DNA of 64,000 bases. Source: Photobacterium arenosum. Lineage in GTDB: Bacteria > Pseudomonadota > Gammaproteobacteria > Enterobacterales > Vibrionaceae. The stretch is from contig NZ_JACYTP010000015.1 of NCBI RefSeq assembly GCF_014841115.1, positions 61,306 through 125,305 of the forward strand, in the 5' to 3' direction. The notes under the pieces are model-generated. The model was given only the letters and a program-made list of their open reading frames with translations. It was not told the origin of the DNA and searched no databases. The position numbers and the translations under genes are program-made. Below, piece by piece: positions 59,120 to 64,000 of this stretch. Numbering within the stretch: the stretch's first letter is position 1; each line of letters starts with the position of its first letter.

Positions 59120-60013
59120 CTATTGCAGATTCTGGAAAGTGTCACAATCTTTGGGATTGCCGGATTCGAACCCTTTGCGAAACCAACTTGCCCGCTGCTC
59201 AGAGGTACCGTGAGTAAAGGCATCTGGCTGTACGGCCTGACCTGCCATTTCCTGCAGCCTGTCGTCACCCACGGAACTGGCGGCTTTCAGCCCTTCTTCA
59301 ATGTCGCCGGGCTCCAGCAACTGCATGTCATTGTGAACATAGTAGCCCCAGACACCGGCATAGCAGTCGGCCTGTAGCTCAAGCATCACGCTTAAGCGAT
59401 TGGCATCGGTTTCGCTGGCCTGCTGCTGCATTTGAGCGACTTGCTTGTTGGTGCCCAGCACGTTTTGCACATGATGACCCACCTCGTGTGCTATCACATA
59501 GGCAAAAGCAAAATCACCGGGCGCCCCCAGTTTTTTCAGCTCATCCATAAAGCTGAGATCCAGATACACCTTGCTGTCGGCAGGACAATAAAATGGCCCG
59601 GACTGTGCCTGACCCATGCCACAGCCTGTCTGGGTGATATTGTTGTACAACACCAGCTGCGGTTCGGGATACTGGCCGTCGAACAGCTTGCTCCACACGG
59701 TTTCTGTGGTGCCCAGAATCGCCGCGACAAACTGAGCCTCTTCGTCACTGGCCGGTAAGCCACCGGTTTGTGCGCCTTCCTGTTGCTGCATCGCCCCGGA
59801 ACCGGGCTGAACGTCCATCATTCCGGATCCACCGGTAAAATACTGATAAGCCAAGTATATCCCGCCGACAACCAGAATAAGTTTACCTACTTTGGTTTTG
59901 AGCAGGAAAGGGAGAAAACGCAGTAATCCAGCGACCGCCATCCCGGAGTGAGCTGGCCCCTGACCGCGTCTGTCATCAATGTTGGTACTTTGTTTGGTCT
60001 TGCGCCAGCGCAT
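59120..60013 (-). CDS. Neutral zinc metallopeptidase, YpfJ family
   Basis: The 297-residue membrane-anchored protein has a cytoplasmic start MRWRKTKQSTNIDDRRGQG, one membrane segment (about 38-58) and a metalloprotease domain with HEVGHH as the zinc-binding HExxH, plus MELQADCYAGVWG with the third ligand. FTHGTSEQRASWFRKGF matches the C-terminus of E. coli YpfJ. Substrates are unknown. I start at the ATG at 60013 (GGGGAAAACCT upstream) where similarity begins. Confidence 0.9.
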   Translation of the reverse strand: MRWRKTKQSTNIDDRRGQGPAHSGMAVAGLLRFLPFLLKTKVGKLILVVGGIYLAYQYFTGGSGMMDVQPGSGAMQQQEGAQTGGLPASDEEAQFVAAILGTTETVWSKLFDGQYPEPQLVLYNNITQTGCGMGQAQSGPFYCPADSKVYLDLSFMDELKKLGAPGDFAFAYVIAHEVGHHVQNVLGTNKQVAQMQQQASETDANRLSVMLELQADCYAGVWGYYVHNDMQLLEPGDIEEGLKAASSVGDDRLQEMAGQAVQPDAFTHGTSEQRASWFRKGFESGNPKDCDTFQNLQ

Positions 60014-60535
60014 AGGTTTTCCCCTGAGTCGTGAAGAGGTTCTCAACAAGTCTGAACGAAAAGTGCCCTTTTTTCCTGTTACACCCTGAGACGGGAGGCA
60101 TTTTCATTCAGCAGCACAACACGCTTTTCAGTTAGCCGAGATCTTCTGCTTTGCAAATCCGTGAAAAATCAGCATTTTGGTCTGCTGTAAAGCCTGGTCT
60201 CTGCAATCTTATGACTGATTTTTATTGTGATGATTTTAACTTGATGAAATATAAGAAGTGATCAGCAGGTTTTTTACCTGTTCGGATTTGTTTACATCCT
60301 TCAGTTATCAGGTTAAGTCCATCATAGTGGCCAGATAGCGATATAAAAACAGCAGGTTACTTATGCCTTGCTATGAGTCTCAACTTGTATGTAACCACGC
60401 ATCTCTCTGTTTCATTAATAAAATTTGGTGTTTTCATCTTATGTATAAGGGCGTAGTTGCGTATAGGTTTTAACTGTGCCTGATGTGAGGGGTAGGCAAT
60501 TCCAAGTAACGGACAAACATAAAAAAGGACTAACA
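60014..60535. other. 522-bp spacer upstream of the subtilisin-like protease
   Basis: A+T-rich divergent promoter region, especially from 60180 to 60470. No ORF of quality or RNA gene is seen; the GTG at 60476 opens a frame into the protease but has no ribosome binding site. AAAAAGGACTAACA directly before the ATG at 60536 is the probable ribosome binding site. Confidence 0.45.
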
Positions 60536-62107
60536 ATGTTTAAGACAATGCTAGGTTGCTGTATCACGTCTGCGCTGGTATTAGCCAGTGCTGCCATTCA
60601 GGCTGAAGACTCGCAGTTTGCAGTAAGTTCGGAGTCACAGGCCAGGCTGATCACCGCGGCACCTGAGAAGGCCGTCGCCAATCAGTATATTGTGGTGTTA
60701 AAAGAACCGGCGTATATCGCCAATGATATCGCCGCGCGTGTCGAGTTTGTGGCTCGTACTGTTGAGTCTATCAGTACACTTCATGCTGTGACTGCTGAAA
60801 GGGTGTTTGATTCTGCCCTGAGCGGCTTTGTCGCTGAGCTGACGGCAGAGCAACTCAATACACTTCGTCAGGACAATCAGGTTGACTACATAGAGCAGGA
60901 TCAGCGGATTTCACTTGATCCGGTTTTCCCTGAAGCTTTTGATGCCCAGCAGACCAATGCCACCTGGGGCTTGGATCGTGTGGATCAGCGCAACCTGCCG
61001 CTGGACGGTAATTTTGTCACTCAATATAACGGCGCAGGCGTGACGGCGTACGTCATTGATACCGGTGTCACCACCACCCATGCCGAGTTCGGCGGTCGTG
61101 CCCGTTCCGGCTATGATTTCGTCGATAACGACAGCAATGCCACCGACTGTAATGGTCACGGTACGCATGTTGCCGGCACCATTGGCGGTACGCGCTACGG
61201 TGTGGCGAAGAACGTCAGCCTGGTCGGGGTGCGGGTACTGAGCTGTAATGGCTCGGGCACCACATCAGGGGTGATTGCCGGTGTTGACTGGGTGAAGCAG
61301 AATGCCACTGGTCCTTCTGTGGCGAATATGAGCCTGGGCGGCGGTATTTCGACCGCACTGGACAGCGCCATCAACAGCGCGGTGAATTCAGGCGTCAGCT
61401 TTATGCTGGCAGCGGGAAATGAGAATCAGGATGCTTGCAATGTCTCACCCGCCAGGGTGGCAAATGGTATCACTGTCGGCTCGACAACCAGTTCTGATCA
61501 GCGTTCCAGCTTTTCTAACTGGGGCAGCTGTGTCGACATTTTTGCGCCGGGATCCTCCATTACCTCCGCCTGGTATGACGGCAGCTACAAAACCATCAGC
61601 GGAACCTCGATGGCCACACCGCACGTTGCCGGGGTCGCTGCGCTGTATCTCGATGAGTATCCGAACCTGACCCCTTCTCAGGTCAGTCAGTTACTGACCC
61701 AGCGCGGCACTACAGGTAAAGTGAGTGATTCACGCAATAGCCTTAATCTGCTGGCTTACAGCGGTACAGATAATGGCGGCGGCGATCCGGGTACACCGTC
61801 AGACGGCAAACTGGAAAACGGTAAAGTGCAAAGTGGCCTGAACGGGACGTCCGGTAGTGAGCAGCATTACTACATTGATGTGCCGGCAGGGCGTACCTTA
61901 ACTGTCCGTACCTATGGCGGAACGGGGGATGCCGATCTGTATGTTCGCCTCGGGCAGAAAGCCACCAAATCCAGCTGGGATTGCCGGCCTTACCGTGCGG
62001 GTAACAGCGAAACCTGCTCTATCACCCCCACTCAGTCTGGTCGCTACCACATCATGCTGAATGGCTATAACGCCTATGGCAGCCTGTCGCTGCAGGCTAG
62101 CTTCTGA
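60536..62107 (+). CDS. Secreted subtilisin-like serine protease (proteinase K type) with PPC domain
   Basis: The 523-residue precursor has a signal peptide (about 1-23), an I9 inhibitor propeptide (from [12 protein letters not shown] to about 125), a peptidase S8 domain with catalytic Asp175 (VIDTG), His208 (NGHGTHVAG) and Ser358 ([12 protein letters not shown]), and a C-terminal PPC domain (from about 415) with [10 protein letters not shown] and [10 protein letters not shown]. This is the architecture of Vibrio alkaline serine exoproteases. The propeptide and PPC domain are removed during maturation in the family. No secretion genes lie nearby; type II secretion is assumed. Confidence 0.95.
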   Translation: MFKTMLGCCITSALVLASAAIQAEDSQFAVSSESQARLITAAPEKAVANQYIVVLKEPAYIANDIAARVEFVARTVESISTLHAVTAERVFDSALSGFVAELTAEQLNTLRQDNQVDYIEQDQRISLDPVFPEAFDAQQTNATWGLDRVDQRNLPLDGNFVTQYNGAGVTAYVIDTGVTTTHAEFGGRARSGYDFVDNDSNATDCNGHGTHVAGTIGGTRYGVAKNVSLVGVRVLSCNGSGTTSGVIAGVDWVKQNATGPSVANMSLGGGISTALDSAINSAVNSGVSFMLAAGNENQDACNVSPARVANGITVGSTTSSDQRSSFSNWGSCVDIFAPGSSITSAWYDGSYKTISGTSMATPHVAGVAALYLDEYPNLTPSQVSQLLTQRGTTGKVSDSRNSLNLLAYSGTDNGGGDPGTPSDGKLENGKVQSGLNGTSGSEQHYYIDVPAGRTLTVRTYGGTGDADLYVRLGQKATKSSWDCRPYRAGNSETCSITPTQSGRYHIMLNGYNAYGSLSLQASF

Positions 62108-62137
62108 GTCGTTATCACGAATAAAATCATTATTGCC

Positions 62138-62171
62138 GCGCCTAGGACAAGGAAGTTCAGGGCGCTTTTTT
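62138..62171 (+). terminator. Possible terminator after protease gene
   Basis: GCGCC (62138-62142) and GGCGC (62161-62165) could pair across an 18-base loop, followed by TTTTTT. The stem is short, so this is tentative. Confidence 0.4.
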
Positions 62172-62310
62172 GTTAACCCGTCGCCAGTCGTTGAAATGCG
62201 ACGCTCTGCACCGGATAACCCGACTAGCTTTAATGAAGCTGAGCGAGCACTTCTGCCGCTCTGTTTTGCCTGTCATTCGCAATCCGGCCAACACCGGTTA
62301 AGGAGCCGTA

Positions 62311-62715
62311 ATGGGTTTGTTCAACGATATTCTCAACAAGCTTGGCTTTGGAAAAAAATCACCCCAGACACCAACGCCATCTTCCAACGTCACATTTGCT
62401 CCCGACGAAACCCCCGTACCCTCGTCTCCGGCTGAGCCAGCCGCTCCGGCCATGGAAACTGTCGATGTGGTTGCCAAACTGGAAGCTATGGCGACCGGCC
62501 ATCCGGAAGCACTGAACTGGAAAACCTCTATTGTCGATCTGCTGAAACTGCTGGGTCTCGACAGCAGCCTGTCAGCCCGCAAAGAACTGGCGACTGAACT
62601 GGGCTGCCCCGCAGACAAAATGGCCGACTCCGCCCAAATGAATATGTGGCTGCATAAAACCGTGCTACAGAAACTGGCCGACAACGGCGGTGACGTGCCG
62701 GATGAATTGCTGTAA
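62311..62715 (+). CDS. DUF3597 family protein
   Basis: The 134-residue protein starts MGLFNDILNKLGFGKK, continues with a Pro/Ala/Ser-rich linker (about 18-48) and ends in a helical domain (VDVVAKLEAMATGHPEALNW...SARKELATELG) typical of DUF3597. This domain resembles the LysM-associated or BON-linked small helical proteins, but no function is established. AAGGAGCCGTA 8 bases before the ATG is a good ribosome binding site. It forms a transcription unit ended by a terminator at 62778. Confidence 0.8.
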   Translation: MGLFNDILNKLGFGKKSPQTPTPSSNVTFAPDETPVPSSPAEPAAPAMETVDVVAKLEAMATGHPEALNWKTSIVDLLKLLGLDSSLSARKELATELGCPADKMADSAQMNMWLHKTVLQKLADNGGDVPDELL

Positions 62716-62777
62716 ATACAAATTTCCTGACTGAATGGCGTAGAGGCTGTCAGGTGTGTAATTAGAGAAGGAAGGGA

Positions 62778-62812
62778 AACAGCCCCAATCTCAGCAGGGG
62801 CTGTTGCTTTTA
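62778..62812. terminator. Terminator between DUF3597 gene and convergent small gene
   Basis: AACAGCCCC (62778-62786) pairs with GGGGCTGTT (62797-62805) across a 10-base loop, followed by GCTTTTAA. Confidence 0.72.
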
Positions 62813-62842
62813 ACCTAATTTTTGTATTGCTTAAAACCGTGA

Positions 62843-63220
62843 TTACATCGGAATGTAGTCGATAAATATTTTCGAGACTTTGCCATCCAGACCGTTGTGA
62901 TAAAAGCTTTCGCATCTCACTTTCCCTCCGGCATACTCGCCACCTGAGTTAAAGGTGCCTATTGTTGCTTCAGCAACCGGGCCTATCACTGTAATTCGAG
63001 CCCAGTCATCACTCTCAGACGCGGATGGGCTGTCGTAGACTTTTATGATGGTAATGCCGCTTGGAATATTTTGAAGTTTCAGGGAACGTGCTTCGTCATT
63101 TGAAAAACCATGATCACCGCTTTTACAGTCGATATTATAGTTTTGACTGCCGTTTAGCGTATTACCCACTTGATCCTGAGTGCCGCCATTTCCTTCCCAA
63201 AATGTAATTTGTCCAGCCAT
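62843..63220 (-). CDS. Small protein, possibly beta/gamma-crystallin-like
   Basis: The 125-residue protein starts MAGQITFWEGNGGTQDQVG and contains SNDEARSLKLQNIPSG followed by IKVYDSPSASESDDWARI, a pattern of aromatic-Glu-Gly and D-x-x-x-S/T-x-D steps that recalls single-domain beta/gamma-crystallin-like proteins; I am not sure of the fold. There is no signal peptide, and only two cysteines. AGGAGATTCAAC before the ATG gives a good ribosome binding site. The gene stands alone between DUF3597 and an IS21-type element. Confidence 0.6.
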   Translation of the reverse strand: MAGQITFWEGNGGTQDQVGNTLNGSQNYNIDCKSGDHGFSNDEARSLKLQNIPSGITIIKVYDSPSASESDDWARITVIGPVAEATIGTFNSGGEYAGGKVRCESFYHNGLDGKVSKIFIDYIPM

Positions 63221-63544
63221 GTTGAATCTCCTTGACGTTGTTGTTTGTGTTTATGTGCACATCATATGCAATAACAACAATAGACAGGATTTTGAAAAAG
63301 GCACTACCGATTGTGTGAAATCACACGTAAGTTTATAAACAAACGAAACCGACGTAATAGAAATACAGCAACAGCCGACGGCTGGCCTCTCCCCAGTATT
63401 GGCCGCGGTAACGCAAGATTTCAATCCCTAAGCTGATCTGATACGCGGGTTATGTTGAAATCTCAGCTCGTTTCTTCTTTTTGCTGCATGGCGTAACCCA
63501 CGTACTTATCGATGGTCAGTGCGGGCTGCGTATTCCGACGAAGT
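63221..63544. other. Spacer between small protein gene and IS element
   Basis: The first 80 bases are A+T-rich promoter-like sequence of the minus-strand gene. The remainder shows no ORF or RNA gene that I can support. Confidence 0.4.
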
Positions 63545-64000
63545 TGAACACTTATTCCGGCTGAACATGAACACTTAACTTTTTCAACGTATCACGACAG
63601 TTGTTTTTTAGCTTAAGTGTTCATCTTCCGTCAACGTTCCTAACTTTTTCCGCATTGATTCTCCCTTCAGTTGCAGCCTGTGAGCATTGTGCATCAGGCG
63701 ATCTAAGATGGCATCTGCCAATGTGTTGTCACCGATTTGTGCGTACCACTGATCAGTCGGTAACTGACTGATTAACACTGTTGAAGCCTGACCATAACGA
63801 TCATCCATGATTTCCATCAGGTCGTTGCGCTGCCCGACTTTCAACGGTTCAAGTCCCCAGTCATCCAGGATCAACAGGTGCACCTTGGCAAGCTGGGTCA
63901 GTAGCTTATGGTAGGTGCCGTCTGCTTTTGACTGGGTCAGGGCCAGCAACAGCCTTGAAGTCCGGTAGTAACGAACGCTGAACCCTTGCTGGCAGGCGTT
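63545..64000 (-). mobile_element. IS21-family insertion sequence, one end (truncated by window)
   Basis: An istB-like gene enters from the window edge. Just outside its stop, TGAACACTTA occurs at 63545-63554 and 63568-63577, and its complement TAAGTGTTCA at 63614-63623 within the istB end; multiple short terminal repeats of this type are typical for IS21 ends. The exact terminus and target duplication cannot be fixed without the other end. Confidence 0.7.
63608..64000 (-). CDS. istB: IS21-family helper ATPase IstB, C-terminal part
   Basis: The frame is open through the right window edge, giving about 130 C-terminal residues. ACQQGFSVRYYRTSRLLLAL, LLILDDWGLEPL (Walker B and following) and the C-terminal LADAILDRLMHNAHRLQLKG are typical of IstB, a DnaA-like AAA+ protein that assists the IstA transposase in target selection. 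The Walker A region and istA lie outside the window. Nothing suggests a frameshift in the visible part. Confidence 0.93.
   Translation of the reverse strand, partial: NACQQGFSVRYYRTSRLLLALTQSKADGTYHKLLTQLAKVHLLILDDWGLEPLKVGQRNDLMEIMDDRYGQASTVLISQLPTDQWYAQIGDNTLADAILDRLMHNAHRLQLKGESMRKKLGTLTEDEHLS

Noticed and set aside
62298..62915. 205-codon minus-strand ORF over the DUF3597 gene
   Set aside because: It overlaps two supported genes and a terminator, and its Ser/Leu-rich product is a typical shadow.

Overview
The window is chromosomal DNA of a polarly flagellated gammaproteobacterium of the Vibrionaceae (Vibrio/Photobacterium/Grimontia type; the genus cannot be fixed from sequence reading alone). 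The evidence is the block orn - tRNAs - queG - nnr - tsaE - amiB - mutL - miaA - hfq - hflX - hflK - hflC - DUF2065 - purA - motX - rnr - rlmB - rpsF - priB - rpsR - rplI - dnaB - alr - pgi - zur. It contains motX, a gene of the sodium-driven Vibrio polar flagellar motor, and the bsrV racemase/chemoreceptor pair known from Vibrio cholerae.

Layout. 1-4.3 kb: the 3' end of a tightly packed operon (asparagine-synthase-like amidotransferase, FAD monooxygenase, acyl-CoA dehydrogenase, hotdog thioesterase, secreted Cys-rich protein) that looks like the end of a specialised-metabolite cluster cut by the window edge. 4.5-9.3 kb: redox and metabolic accessory genes (FrnE-like DsbA protein, wrbA, enoyl-CoA hydratase with a divergent LysR regulator, modF). 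9.3-10.9 kb: a 0.6-kb convergent spacer with an iterated motif, then rimK. 11-14 kb: periplasmic broad-spectrum racemase and a chemoreceptor in one operon. 14.3-17 kb: epmB, efp and epmA, i.e. elongation factor P with its lysylation enzymes. 17-21.5 kb: EamA exporter, dCache chemoreceptor, DASS dicarboxylate transporter. 21.6-24.4 kb: psd, rsgA, orn. 24.5-25.75 kb: a tRNA array of three initiator-Met genes, four normal Gly(GCC) genes and three enlarged, abnormal Gly copies. 25.75-26.5 kb: a non-coding stretch with RNA-like hairpins and a cluster of DnaA boxes in the interval where E. coli carries datA. 26.5-49.9 kb: the conserved housekeeping block. 49.9-55.3 kb: an Omp85-like barrel, a divergent pair of uncharacterised genes (RimK-like ATP-grasp ligase with an RLAN-type N-terminus; GNAT acetyltransferase fused to a C39-like cysteine peptidase) and a flavin reductase/MarR pair. 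55.6-60 kb: pgi, a cold-shock protein, cheX, zur and a zinc metallopeptidase. 60.5-64 kb: a secreted subtilisin-like protease, two small proteins of unknown role, and the edge of an IS21-family element.

Genes that work together: efp/epmA/epmB make lysylated EF-P; rimK can glutamylate the S6 protein encoded by rpsF; bsrV makes periplasmic D-amino acids that the neighbouring receptor may sense; mutL, hfq, hflKC and rnr cover repair, RNA and protein quality control; priB and dnaB serve the replisome. The most attractive leads are the RLAN ATP-grasp / GNAT-C39 pair, the DnaA-box cluster, the 91-nt tRNA-Gly variants, the GAAAAAGCTGTAC iterations and the truncated biosynthetic operon.
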